From Candidatus Dadabacteria bacterium (lineage in GTDB: Bacteria > Desulfobacterota_D > UBA1144 > Nemesobacterales > UBA2774): DNA of 52,915 nucleotides. Both the position numbers and the translations under genes were made by a program. The notes below the pieces were generated by a model. The model made no database searches, was not told where the DNA came from, and saw only the letters and a program-made list of their open reading frames with translations. Location of the stretch: NCBI GenBank assembly GCA_020849425.1, contig JADLGH010000056.1:1-52915 (forward strand). The letters are read 5' to 3'. Positions 1 through 7,944 of this stretch are shown in pieces; position 1 is the stretch's first letter, and every line of letters begins with the position of its first letter.

Positions 1-428
1 AAAAACTCACCCGGAAGGGTATAGCCGGGGAGGCGGTCAGGAACCAGGGCACTATATTTATAGTTAAGAACATGGAGAGGGCCGTCGAAGTCGCGAATGC
101 GCTCGCCCCCGAGCACCTTGAGCTCTGCGTGAAGGAGCCGAAGAAAATCCTCAAAAATATAAGGCACGCGGGCGCTATATTCGTGGGGTCGATGTCTACA
201 GAGGCCTTCGGCGATTACGTCGCAGGGCCGAGCCACGTTCTGCCGACGGGCGGGGCGGCAAGGTTCTCGTCGCCGCTCGGCGTCTACGATTTCCTCCGTA
301 TGCCGAGCGTGATATCGATCTCGGAGAAGGGGTTCAGGGCGCTTTCGGGCTCCGTTATGAACCTTGCCTACAGCGAGGACCTCGAAGCCCACGCGCTTTC
401 GGTCGGCGTGAGAATAAAGGGCAGGTAG
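1..428 (+). CDS. hisD: Histidinol dehydrogenase, C-terminal part (5' cut by window edge)
   Basis: HisD carries out the last two steps of histidine synthesis, oxidising L-histidinol to L-histidine with NAD+ and a Zn2+ ion. The open frame runs in from the window edge (first full codon at base 3), so only about the last 141 residues are present. They include the family's APEHLEL segment (H is a catalytic/zinc-region residue), the AGAIFVG stretch, and the strongly conserved AFGDYVAGPSHVLPTGG block followed by ARFSSPLGVYDF. The stop is TAG at 426-428. hisC follows after 41 bases on the same strand, as in many his operons. The identification is firm; only the missing N-terminus limits it. An internal ATG at 72 is not the true start, because homology continues upstream of it. 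Confidence 0.95.
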   Translation, partial: KLTRKGIAGEAVRNQGTIFIVKNMERAVEVANALAPEHLELCVKEPKKILKNIRHAGAIFVGSMSTEAFGDYVAGPSHVLPTGGAARFSSPLGVYDFLRMPSVISISEKGFRALSGSVMNLAYSEDLEAHALSVGVRIKGR

Positions 429-469
429 AATTTCCATCGGCGTATACAGCGGTCCCCTGAGACAAATCC

Positions 470-1570
470 ATGAAACCCCGTGACAAGGACAGCAAAAAGA
501 CGGTCGAGAGCGTCCTGGAATCGAGGCTGAGCGGGCGCGTGAGGGGGCTTTCCGCCTATTCCGTGCCGCACCGCGAATGCTCCGTCAGGCTCGACGGGAA
601 CGAGAGCCCGTTCCCGCTTCCGACGGACGTCGCCGAGCGGGTCGTTCAGGAAACGGGCCACCTCGAGCTCAACAGGTATCCCGACCCGGAGGCGCATGAT
701 TTAAGGGCGCTCCTGTCCGGGATAAGCGGCTTCCCGAGCGGGGGGATAATCCTCGGGAACGGCTCGGACGAGATCATAGGGATGCTCGTGACCGCCTTTA
801 CCGGCGGCACGGGGAAGGTCGTCTGCCCGGCCCCGACGTTTTCGATGTACAGGCTGAGCGGGCTCGCCCTCGGCGCTACGATACTGGAGCCGGGGCTCGA
901 CGATAGATTCGACCTCGACATGGCGGGCATGCGCGCGCTCGTAGAGGAGAAGGACCCGGACATAATCTTCCTCGCCTCGCCGAATAACCCCACCGGCAAC
1001 GCCTATTCCGAAGACAGGATTCTGGAGATAATAAACCTCGCGGGGGGGCTCGTCGTAGTCGACGAGGCGTACGCCGATTTTTCCGGGCGGAGCTTTCTGC
1101 CGCTCGTGCGCGAGTACGGAAACCTCGCCGTGATGAGGACGCTCTCCAAGATAGGGTTCGCCGGGCTAAGGCTCGGAATGCTCTATGCGGGAGAGGGGAT
1201 AGTGCACGAGATAAATAAAGTCAGGTATCCCTACAACATAAATTCCGTGAGCCAGTGCGCGGCGCGCGTGGTGCTCGAAAACCGTGAGTTCATCGCCGAG
1301 AACGTCCGGCTCGTCGTGGGGGAGAGGGGAAGGGTGTTCGCCGCGCTTTCGGAAACGCCGGGCATCGAGGCATTCCCGAGCGACGCGAATTTTATACTGT
1401 TCAGGGCGCCGGACGCGGACGCCGTCTTCGAGGGGCTCATCGAGAGAGACGTTTTAATCAGGAACTTCAACAGGCCCGGGCGTCTCGAAAACTGTCTCCG
1501 GGTTACTATAGGCACCCCGGGCGAGAACGACGCCTTCCTCGCCGCACTACGCGGCGCGCTTTCCCTTTAA
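470..1570 (+). CDS. hisC: Histidinol-phosphate aminotransferase
   Basis: HisC is a PLP enzyme that converts imidazole-acetol phosphate and glutamate to histidinol phosphate and 2-oxoglutarate. The 366-aa product has the fold-type I landmarks in order: LDGNESP near residue 41, NRYPDP near 68, LGNGSDE near 95, SPNNPTGN near 170, VDEAY near 197, and RTLSKIGFAGLRLG with the PLP-binding lysine at about 227. A C-terminal arginine region (LRVTIGTP) should bind the substrate carboxylate. Length matches the family (about 350-370). The first ~25 residues are charged and not conserved, so a slightly later start is possible. It follows hisD directly. Its 3' end overlaps the convergent lnt gene by 24 bases. 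Confidence 0.96.
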   Translation: MKPRDKDSKKTVESVLESRLSGRVRGLSAYSVPHRECSVRLDGNESPFPLPTDVAERVVQETGHLELNRYPDPEAHDLRALLSGISGFPSGGIILGNGSDEIIGMLVTAFTGGTGKVVCPAPTFSMYRLSGLALGATILEPGLDDRFDLDMAGMRALVEEKDPDIIFLASPNNPTGNAYSEDRILEIINLAGGLVVVDEAYADFSGRSFLPLVREYGNLAVMRTLSKIGFAGLRLGMLYAGEGIVHEINKVRYPYNINSVSQCAARVVLENREFIAENVRLVVGERGRVFAALSETPGIEAFPSDANFILFRAPDADAVFEGLIERDVLIRNFNRPGRLENCLRVTIGTPGENDAFLAALRGALSL

Positions 1571-3106
1571 GAGGAATATCCCGCCGAAGACGGCCCAGAA
1601 TACGAGGCACGCGACCGGGAATACGTCGCCGGTCTCGGTGTAGAAGGTGTTCGGGCCATCCATGAGGCCGACTTGCCCTTCGAGGTTCACCCTCTCGAAC
1701 GTGGGCGTTTCCGCGACCACCCTGCCGACGGGGTCGATTATCGCGCTGATGCCGGTGTTAGTCGAGCGGAGGAGGTACTTTCTCGTTTCGACGGACCTCG
1801 GTATCGAGACGAAGAGGTGCTGGTACGGGGCTATCGTTCTACCGAACCACGCGTCGTTCGTGATGTTGATTATGAGGTTCGCGCCTTTCCTGGCGAACTC
1901 CCTGCTGAAGGGCGGGAGTATGTCCTCGTAGCATATGATCGGCCCGATACGTGCCCCCTTTTCCGGTATCTCGAAGAGGTCGTATTCGTCCCCCGGCGTG
2001 AAGTCGCCCGACGCCGGGCTTATCTTCTTTATCGCCGGGAAGTATTTCGAGAACGGGAGGTATTCGCCGAAGAGGAGGAGTTTATTTTTATGATAGCGCG
2101 AGAGTATTTTCCCCTCCGAGTCGGTCAGGAACGCTGTGTTGTACTGTATGACGTTCTCGCTCGTTATGACCTCTATATTCTCTTCCTTCGGCGTGAACGA
2201 CATGCCGCCGACGATGAAGTATTTCCCTTCCATGTGGGGCACGCCCACGGAGTCCCGGATCACGAGATAATTCGAATCGGTTGGGAACCACGCCTGTATG
2301 GCCGTTTCGGGCCAGATTATGAGGTCGACGTCCGTAAGACCGAGCGACATCTCCTTGTGTTTTTCGGTGACGACGTCTTCCTGGCTCTCGGACTTTTCGA
2401 GGAAGTCGAAGTTGGCCTGCACCATGCCTATCCTGAGCTTGGGCGCGGCGGCGATTTCGGCGTCCACCTGGCCTATTCTCACGTAGCCGTACGCGAGCGA
2501 GGCCGCGACGAGGACGGCGGAGAGTGCGATCTCTTTGGCCGGAAACGGGGATCCGCCGCGGCGGAGGAGCGCTCTCGTAATCGCGACGTTCACGAGGACG
2601 ATGAGGAAGCTGAGCCCGTAGACGCCGAATATGTCGAATACCTGGACGACCGGGATGTAGTCGGCCTGGGAGTTCCCTATACCGTACGGAAAGAGGAACG
2701 GGAAGAAGTATTCGACGGACGTCCAGACGGCGGCGATGAGGAGGGCGGAGAGGATGCCCGGGCTGCGCGTGAAGCCGAGGCGCGTTACGATGCAGGAAAA
2801 AAGTGCATAGGAAAGTCCGGAAAAGGCGCTCAGTATGACGATGAAGATAACGCTGACGGGTATCGGGAAGCCGCCGAACCTGCTGAGGGTGCCTATGAGC
2901 CAGTATGTCCCGATGAGGTTGGAGAGCGTCCCGGCGAGGAGGCCGAGCTTAAAGGCGTTTTTAGGCGTCTTGTCCGATATGGCATAGAAAAGCGGGACGA
3001 GGAGGACCCACGACACGATGCCGGAGTACGGGATCATGAACGTCAGCGGATAGAGGATGCCAGTGAGCGCGGCGAGGGCGAGGTCGAGCCTTCGTGTGCC
3101 TTTCAT
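1547..3106 (-). CDS. lnt: Apolipoprotein N-acyltransferase
   Basis: Lnt adds the third acyl chain to the N-terminal diacylglyceryl-cysteine of lipoproteins at the periplasmic face of the inner membrane. The 519-aa protein starts with about 6-7 hydrophobic helices (residues 10-210), followed by a nitrilase-fold domain and a last membrane helix. The Glu-Lys-Cys catalytic triad is visible: E267 in IIWPETAIQAW, K340 in YHKNKLLLFGEYLPF and C392 in PIICYEDILP. It lies downstream of lgt on the same strand (77-base gap), so the first and last enzymes of lipoprotein maturation are likely co-transcribed. lspA is not in the window. Several predicted lipoproteins nearby are likely substrates. Confidence 0.95.
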   Translation of the reverse strand: MKGTRRLDLALAALTGILYPLTFMIPYSGIVSWVLLVPLFYAISDKTPKNAFKLGLLAGTLSNLIGTYWLIGTLSRFGGFPIPVSVIFIVILSAFSGLSYALFSCIVTRLGFTRSPGILSALLIAAVWTSVEYFFPFLFPYGIGNSQADYIPVVQVFDIFGVYGLSFLIVLVNVAITRALLRRGGSPFPAKEIALSAVLVAASLAYGYVRIGQVDAEIAAAPKLRIGMVQANFDFLEKSESQEDVVTEKHKEMSLGLTDVDLIIWPETAIQAWFPTDSNYLVIRDSVGVPHMEGKYFIVGGMSFTPKEENIEVITSENVIQYNTAFLTDSEGKILSRYHKNKLLLFGEYLPFSKYFPAIKKISPASGDFTPGDEYDLFEIPEKGARIGPIICYEDILPPFSREFARKGANLIINITNDAWFGRTIAPYQHLFVSIPRSVETRKYLLRSTNTGISAIIDPVGRVVAETPTFERVNLEGQVGLMDGPNTFYTETGDVFPVACLVFWAVFGGIFLLKGKRAA

Positions 3107-3183
3107 CGTGCATAAAAGATACCCAAGCCGGGTGTTATGGAAAGGATCGGCTTAAAACGCCCGGGTAGCGGGGCGGGGCGCCG

Positions 3184-3993
3184 TCAGGCGCGGGCGCGTT
3201 TCTTCTTCCCGGGCTTCTGTGGTGTTTCGGGCGCCGGGGCGTTTTCGCCCGCGCCGCGGAGGGAATAGAGCTTGACCGCGCCGATTATGATTATCGCGGC
3301 CGCCGTCACCTGGGCGAGCGAGAGGCCCGGTATCGGGCTCGGGGTAGTGCTCCGTAGAAATTCGATGAAGAACCTCTCGAGCCCGGCGAGTACGAGGTAG
3401 ATCGAAAAGAGCCATCCTGCGGGCTTCACCCTCTTCCGGAGCTTCCATATAACGGCGAAGACGATGAGTATGAGCCCGATCTCGTAGAGCTGCGTCGGGT
3501 GGACCGGGATATCCGTCGGGGGAAGGCCCTTCGGGAACGCCATCGCCCAGGGAAGGTCGGACGGGACGCCGTAGTCGTCGCCGACGAGAAAGCAGCCGAC
3601 GCGCCCTATGGCGTAGGCAAGCGCCAGGGACGGAGAGGCGAGGTCGCCTACGGTCCACATGCCGATCTTGTTCCGGCGGGCTATTATCCAGGTGAGTATT
3701 ATCGCCCCGATGAACCCGCCGTAGAACGTGAGGCCGCCCCTCGAAAGGAGGCTCGCGCCCGGGTTGGCGAGAATCTCGGAGAGGGGGACATTTTCGAATA
3801 CGTAGAGAAGCTTCGCGCCGACGATGCCGCCGAACATGGCCGCGAGGAACATGTTGCCGACGACCTTCTGGTCGAGGTCTTTCCGCCTGGCTTCGACCGT
3901 TATGAGCCAGTAGCCCGCGAGAAAGCAGAGGGCCATCATCGCCCCGAAGCTGGAGATGCTGAAATTTCCTATGCTGATCAGCTCGGGATCCAT
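3184..3993 (-). CDS. lgt: Prolipoprotein diacylglyceryl transferase
   Basis: Lgt transfers diacylglycerol from phosphatidylglycerol to the lipobox cysteine of prolipoproteins in the inner membrane. The 269-aa product is a polytopic membrane protein with the Lgt core: RGGLTFYGGFIGA (residues 85-97), the signature region AIGRVGCFLVGDDYG (128-142) with the essential arginine, HPTQLYE (165-171) and ERFFIEFLR (206-214). I chose the ATG at 3993 because it begins at the Lgt homology and gives the usual length. A longer in-frame reading back to 4212 would run through the 49-aa gene upstream and has no Lgt-like sequence. The start overlaps that gene's stop as TAATG, so translation is probably coupled. 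The basic, proline-rich C-terminal tail (about 250-269) is not conserved. Confidence 0.94.
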   Translation of the reverse strand: MDPELISIGNFSISSFGAMMALCFLAGYWLITVEARRKDLDQKVVGNMFLAAMFGGIVGAKLLYVFENVPLSEILANPGASLLSRGGLTFYGGFIGAIILTWIIARRNKIGMWTVGDLASPSLALAYAIGRVGCFLVGDDYGVPSDLPWAMAFPKGLPPTDIPVHPTQLYEIGLILIVFAVIWKLRKRVKPAGWLFSIYLVLAGLERFFIEFLRSTTPSPIPGLSLAQVTAAAIIIIGAVKLYSLRGAGENAPAPETPQKPGKKKRARA

Positions 3994-4142
3994 TAGCCGA
4001 CCTTTTGGCCGAGGCGCTTTACGGCCTCGGAATCGATCTCTTTTTTGAGCTCCCCGTTCCCGGCGACGAAGACGTACGTCACGAGGAAGAGGGCGGCGCA
4101 CATTGCGAGCTGTATGTAGAATACGACGTCGAGTAGGTTCAT
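3993..4142 (-). CDS. Small single-span membrane protein (49 aa), coupled to lgt
   Basis: A 49-codon frame not matched by any family I recognise. It encodes a short N-terminus, one clear hydrophobic helix (about residues 4-27, VVFYIQLAMCAALFLVTYVF) and a charged tail (ELKKEIDSEAVKRLGQK). Three points support it as a real gene. A Shine-Dalgarno-like CCGGAG sits about 6 bases before the ATG. Its TAA stop overlaps the lgt ATG by one base (TAATG). It also fills the space between the promoter-bearing intergenic region and lgt. I infer a small inner-membrane protein made with Lgt/Lnt; its function is unknown. It could also act mainly as a coupling ORF that sets lgt translation. Confidence 0.7.
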   Translation of the reverse strand: MNLLDVVFYIQLAMCAALFLVTYVFVAGNGELKKEIDSEAVKRLGQKVG

Positions 4143-4259
4143 GTTTTTCTCCGGTTAATAATTTGAACGGAGGGGGCAATAAGTCAAGTACAATCGTTTT
4201 TGGCCGGCGCAAATCGAGCGAAAATCCCGTGTTTTAACGGAAATTTAACACTTCTTTAC

Positions 4260-4288
4260 TTGAAGTAGGCTTTAAAAAAGGGTAAATT
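4260..4288 (+). promoter_or_regulatory. Sigma-70-type promoter for the HNH gene
   Basis: TTGAAG (4260-4265), 17-base spacer, TAAATT (4283-4288). The ATG at 4300 lies only 11 bases after the -10 hexamer, so a start of transcription about 7 bases downstream would give a leaderless or nearly leaderless mRNA. Confidence 0.45.
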
Positions 4289-4299
4289 GAAGATACTAA

Positions 4300-4899
4300 A
4301 TGCTAACCGCTCCCGTGTTAGTCCTGAATCGTTACTTCGTTCCGGTCACCATAACGAGCGTCAAAAGAGCTTTCGTGATGATGTACAGCGGCGTCGCGAA
4401 AGCCGTCGGCTCGGATTACGAGACGTTCGATTTCGAGTCGTGGTCACAGGTATCCGCCATGAAAAACGGCGAGGACGTCGTAAGGACCGTGAGCACCGTA
4501 TTCAGGACGCCGAGGGTGATATTGCTCGTCCGTTACGAGGGGCTCATAAGAAAGGAAGCCAAGTTCAACAGGCTCAATATCTTCAGGCGGGACAGCGGCA
4601 TGTGCCAGTATTGCCGGAAGAAGTTCTCCCGCGTGGAGCTTACTATAGACCACGTCATACCGCGGTCACAGGGCGGGAGGAGCGTCTGGGACAACGTCGT
4701 CTGCTGCTGCGTCGATTGTAACAGGAAAAAGGGCGGAAGGACCCCCGAGCAGGCGAGGATGAAGCTCAGGACGAAGCCCCGGAAGCCCGTCTGGGACCCG
4801 TTTTCGAACGTTTACATAAAGGCCGTCCGGTACAAGGAATGGGAGCCGTTTCTCAATTTCGTAGACGTCTCTTACTGGAATGTCGAGCTTGAAGAGTAG
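4300..4899 (+). CDS. HNH endonuclease family protein
   Basis: A 199-aa protein with a central HNH nuclease motif. A CQYC pair (C102/C105) and a second CxxC (C137/C140) should bind the structural Zn. TIDHVIPRSQGG (115-126) supplies the catalytic D117-H118, and N132 and N141 complete the motif. After it comes the KGGRTPEQARMKL stretch typical of the widespread stand-alone chromosomal HNH family. The N-terminal 90 residues (VLVLNRYFVPV...) are also typical of that family. The substrate of this group is not established; DNA cleavage or repair is inferred from the fold. I preferred the ATG at 4300 because the MLTAPVLVLNR N-terminus is family-like. It is transcribed towards tolB, 117 bases away. 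The region holds no restriction or toxin partner. Confidence 0.88.
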   Translation: MLTAPVLVLNRYFVPVTITSVKRAFVMMYSGVAKAVGSDYETFDFESWSQVSAMKNGEDVVRTVSTVFRTPRVILLVRYEGLIRKEAKFNRLNIFRRDSGMCQYCRKKFSRVELTIDHVIPRSQGGRSVWDNVVCCCVDCNRKKGGRTPEQARMKLRTKPRKPVWDPFSNVYIKAVRYKEWEPFLNFVDVSYWNVELEE

Positions 4900-5016
4900 C
4901 TCGCCCGGGATTTCGCCCATGCCCTCGATAGCTGTGGCTTTTCACTCATCCATAGGCTAAATTTATTCTCAAGATTTTATTCAGACTGTACCGACCCAAA
5001 AGACTGGAGGACCGAT

Positions 5017-6276
5017 ATGGTGTTAAGGACGCTCGTACTTATATTGGCCGTTTTTGTATCCGCGGCCGGAAGCGCGCTCGCGCAGATACAACTTCCCGAC
5101 GTTACGGGGCCTACGATTCAGCGTATCCCGGTGTTCGTACCCGACCTCTCGAGCGTGGGCTCGCCCGACGTTAAGGGCCAAGAATTCGTAGAGGTTCTCC
5201 GGAACGACCTTTTGAACGCGGCCCTCTTCGAGGTGACATCGGGAAGCGCCGTATCGGGCGACCCTGCGAATATTAATTTCCAGTCTGTGTACGACGCGGG
5301 GGCCGATTACATGATCGCGGGTCAGTACCAGTCGGTCGGCGGGAAGATCAAGTTCGCCGTGCAGCTCTTCAACGTCCGCGAGCAGAGGCCTATTCTCGGA
5401 AGGTCGTACGAGGCCACTACGGGCAAGGTGCGCGAGGCGGCGCACAGGTTCGCCGACCAGGTAATGAAGCAGATAACGGGGAACGACGGATTCTTTACCT
5501 CGAGGATCGCGTTCGTGATGGGCGGCACGCGCGACAGGAACCTTTTCATGATGGATTACGACGGGGCCAACATAAAGCAGCTTACGAGACACAGCTCGCT
5601 CGTGATGTCGCCGCATTGCTCGCCCGACGGCTCGAAGGTCGTCTTTAACTCGGACAAGGTATGGGACCAGGACCTTTACGTGATAACGCTGGGCTCGTCC
5701 ATATCCGAGACCAGGCTGACCAAGGCCTTTAAGCTCGAGCAGAGCGCCGAGTGGTCGCCGAGCGGGCAGCAGCTCGCCTTCAGCGCAAACGGCGACATAT
5801 ACGTTTCGGGCCCGAGCGGGACGGGCGCCGTGAACATAACGAGGAGTAACGCCATCGACGTTTCGCCGACGTGGTCGCCGGACGGGGGCAGGATAGCGTT
5901 CGTTTCGGACAGGGGAGGGAACCCCGGGATATATATTATGAATTCGAACGGAAGCGGCGTGAGGAGGATAAGCGGCGGCGGGTACGCAACCGACCCTTCG
6001 TGGTCTACGGACCCGCGCGTGAATAAAATCGCGTTCGTGAAGCTGGAGGGCGGCGGCGCCAATATCTATACCGTGAACCCGGACGGCTCCGACGAAAAGA
6101 GGCTCACTGCCGGCGGCAGGAACGAGAACCCTGCATGGTCGCCCGACGGCCATTATATAGCGTTCAGCTCTACCAGGAGCGCCGCGAAGGACATGTACAT
6201 CATGTACATGAACGGCGAGAACCAGAGGCGGCTCAGCCAGGGCGGCGGGAAGTCGTTCCCGACCTGGTGCAAATAA
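5017..6276 (+). CDS. tolB: Tol-Pal system beta-propeller protein TolB
   Basis: TolB is a periplasmic propeller that links Pal in the outer membrane with the TolA/TolQ/TolR inner-membrane complex, needed for envelope constriction and integrity. The 419-aa product has a signal peptide (residues 1-22, ending SALAQ), an N-terminal alpha/beta domain (about 30-150, with DYMIAGQYQ) and a C-terminal six-bladed propeller (about 160-419) built of TolB/PD40 repeats. The repeat units share the pattern xWSPDGxxIAFxSxRxGxxxIYxMNxDG. GGAGG lies 6 bases before the ATG. Unlike most genomes, tolQ, tolR, tolA and pal are not adjacent; thpR follows directly. Length and architecture are normal. Confidence 0.94.
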   Translation: MVLRTLVLILAVFVSAAGSALAQIQLPDVTGPTIQRIPVFVPDLSSVGSPDVKGQEFVEVLRNDLLNAALFEVTSGSAVSGDPANINFQSVYDAGADYMIAGQYQSVGGKIKFAVQLFNVREQRPILGRSYEATTGKVREAAHRFADQVMKQITGNDGFFTSRIAFVMGGTRDRNLFMMDYDGANIKQLTRHSSLVMSPHCSPDGSKVVFNSDKVWDQDLYVITLGSSISETRLTKAFKLEQSAEWSPSGQQLAFSANGDIYVSGPSGTGAVNITRSNAIDVSPTWSPDGGRIAFVSDRGGNPGIYIMNSNGSGVRRISGGGYATDPSWSTDPRVNKIAFVKLEGGGANIYTVNPDGSDEKRLTAGGRNENPAWSPDGHYIAFSSTRSAAKDMYIMYMNGENQRRLSQGGGKSFPTWCK

Positions 6277-6277
6277 T

Positions 6278-6856
6278 GTGGCGCGGCGCGCTACCGCCGT
6301 CTGTGAGAACCGGTTGAGACTCTTTATCGCAGCGCTTCTTCCGGACGATGTGAAGGCCGCGCTCGGCGGCTACATCGCTTCGCTCCGGAAAGTCACGGAA
6401 GGCGTGAAGTGGGAGAGGGAAGAGAAGCTACACGTCACGCTCAAGTTCCTCGGTGAAACGGACGAGGCCGTTGCCGAAGCGGTGTCCTTCGTTACCGGCG
6501 CGGCAGCCGGGAATTACGTCCCCTTCGAGATGAGCACCGGGAACCTCGGCGGATTCCCGAGCCTCGAAAGGCCCCGCATCCTGTATGCGGACCTCTCCGG
6601 GAACGACGACGGCCTATCGGCGCTTCAAAACGACATAGACGAAGGACTCGAGCCCCACGGGTTCGGGAGGGAGACGAGAACGTTCGTCCCGCACGTAACC
6701 ATAGGGAGGGTGAACGGGAGGATGAGGACGACCGGCCCGCTCCCCGTCCCGGAGAAGGTTCGGTTCACCATCAGTGAAATTTCCGTAGTCGGAAGCGTCC
6801 TCGGAAAGACGGGCTCCGCATACACGCCGCTCGATACTTTCACTCTCGGCGGATGA
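6278..6856 (+). CDS. thpR: RNA 2',3'-cyclic phosphodiesterase (2H phosphoesterase)
   Basis: ThpR opens 2',3'-cyclic phosphate ends of RNA and was first described as a 2'-5' RNA ligase. Both HxT motifs of the 2H fold are present: HVTLKFLGET (H52) and HVTIGRV (H139). The frame opens with GTG at 6278, one base after the tolB stop. However, family proteins usually begin at the RLFIAALLP segment, so a TTG at 6314 (residue 13) is an alternative start. Length from either start (180-192 aa) is normal. Tight spacing suggests co-transcription with tolB. No other RNA-processing gene is adjacent. Confidence 0.9.
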   Translation: MARRATAVCENRLRLFIAALLPDDVKAALGGYIASLRKVTEGVKWEREEKLHVTLKFLGETDEAVAEAVSFVTGAAAGNYVPFEMSTGNLGGFPSLERPRILYADLSGNDDGLSALQNDIDEGLEPHGFGRETRTFVPHVTIGRVNGRMRTTGPLPVPEKVRFTISEISVVGSVLGKTGSAYTPLDTFTLGG

Positions 6857-7008
6857 GCCGCGCGGGTTATTCCCGCCGCTGAGCCGCTGTCTCAAGCGAT
6901 TTTCCGGCACGCCGAATGAAATTCCGATGCGTTCCGACGGGGAATCCTGTACGCTTTAATCAGATCGAGCTCGGTCACTTAAGGGGGATGGATTTACCGG
7001 AGGAGTAT

Positions 7009-7944
7009 ATGAAGATATACGTAACGGGAGCGACGGGGGTGCTCGGGAAGAGGATAGTAAAGGAGCTCTCCGGCCTCGGGCATGCCGTCACGGGCATGGC
7101 CAGGAGCGCGAAGGGCGAAGAGACGGTCCGGTCCATGGGGGGAGCGCCTTCACGTGCGGACCTCTTCGATAAAGACGCCCTTTTGAAGGACGTCGAGGGC
7201 TCGGACGTCGTCATACACGCCGCGACGTCCATACCGGTGAAGAAGAGGCTAAAGCCGGAGGACTTCAGGCTGAACGATCGTATACGCCGCGAGGGGACAC
7301 GGATCGTCGCCGAATGCGCCGCGGAAGCGGGCGCACGCAGGCTCGTATTCCAGGACGTCGTATGGGTCGCCCGTCCCGAGGACGGCTCGTTTTACGACGA
7401 GAGCTCGCCGGTCGTCCCGACGCCCACGCTGCAGTCGGGCATCGACGGTGAAAAAATCGTGCTCGAGGCAGGCGGGAAGCGCGGCATGGTCGCGACCGTA
7501 CTCAGGTGCGGGTTTTTCTACGGCTCGGACACTGCGCACACGAGGCAAATGGGCGCGGGGCTCAAAAAGAGGGCGTTCCCGATAATCGGGGACGGCGAGG
7601 CGCTGTGGTCGCTCATTCACATCGACGATGCGGCGTCGGCCTTCGTGACGGCCGCACTCGAAGACCTCCCCGGGATATGGCACGTCGTCGACGACAGGCC
7701 GGTCAGGACGGGCGATTTTCTCAATTACTTCGCGGGACGAATAGGGGCGCCTCAGCCCTACAGGTTCCCGGTGTGGCTCGCTCGTTTTCTTGCGGGAAGC
7801 TATTCCGTCGGGTTCTTCACGGCGTCGAACAATACTTCCGCAGGCAAGCTCAAGAGCGCGTCGGGCTGGTCGCCGAAATATCCCACGTATAGAGAAGGGA
7901 TACAGCAGGTCGTCCGGGACTGGAAGGCCGAGGGATTTATCTAA
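7009..7944 (+). CDS. NAD(P)-dependent epimerase/dehydratase-like protein (atypical extended SDR)
   Basis: A 311-aa Rossmann-fold protein of the extended SDR superfamily. The N-terminus KIYVTGATGVLGKRIV carries the GxxGxxG nucleotide-binding loop. DVVIHAATSIPV near residue 66 matches the conserved strand-4 region, and RCGFFYG near 165 matches the common RPxxVYG position. Oddly, the catalytic Tyr-x-x-x-Lys is not visible: the aligned segment (about residues 142-152) reads TLQSGIDGEK. It may therefore bind a nucleotide without epimerase activity, or use other residues. The ATG at 7009 is chosen because GGAGGA sits 5-6 bases upstream; a start further upstream (6916) would add non-homologous residues. 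The substrate cannot be told from sequence. It converges on ogt. Confidence 0.82.
   Translation: MKIYVTGATGVLGKRIVKELSGLGHAVTGMARSAKGEETVRSMGGAPSRADLFDKDALLKDVEGSDVVIHAATSIPVKKRLKPEDFRLNDRIRREGTRIVAECAAEAGARRLVFQDVVWVARPEDGSFYDESSPVVPTPTLQSGIDGEKIVLEAGGKRGMVATVLRCGFFYGSDTAHTRQMGAGLKKRAFPIIGDGEALWSLIHIDDAASAFVTAALEDLPGIWHVVDDRPVRTGDFLNYFAGRIGAPQPYRFPVWLARFLAGSYSVGFFTASNNTSAGKLKSASGWSPKYPTYREGIQQVVRDWKAEGFI

Noticed and set aside
1673-3115. Long open frame (480 codons) opposite lnt
   Set aside because: Rich in D, E, R and Y, without any family motif, and fully covered by lnt. It arises because sense codons that would make antisense stops (TTA, CTA, TCA) are rare here.
4143-4212. Longer lgt start at 4212
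   Set aside because: It would add 73 residues with no Lgt homology and cover the small membrane ORF. The 3993 start fits the family length.
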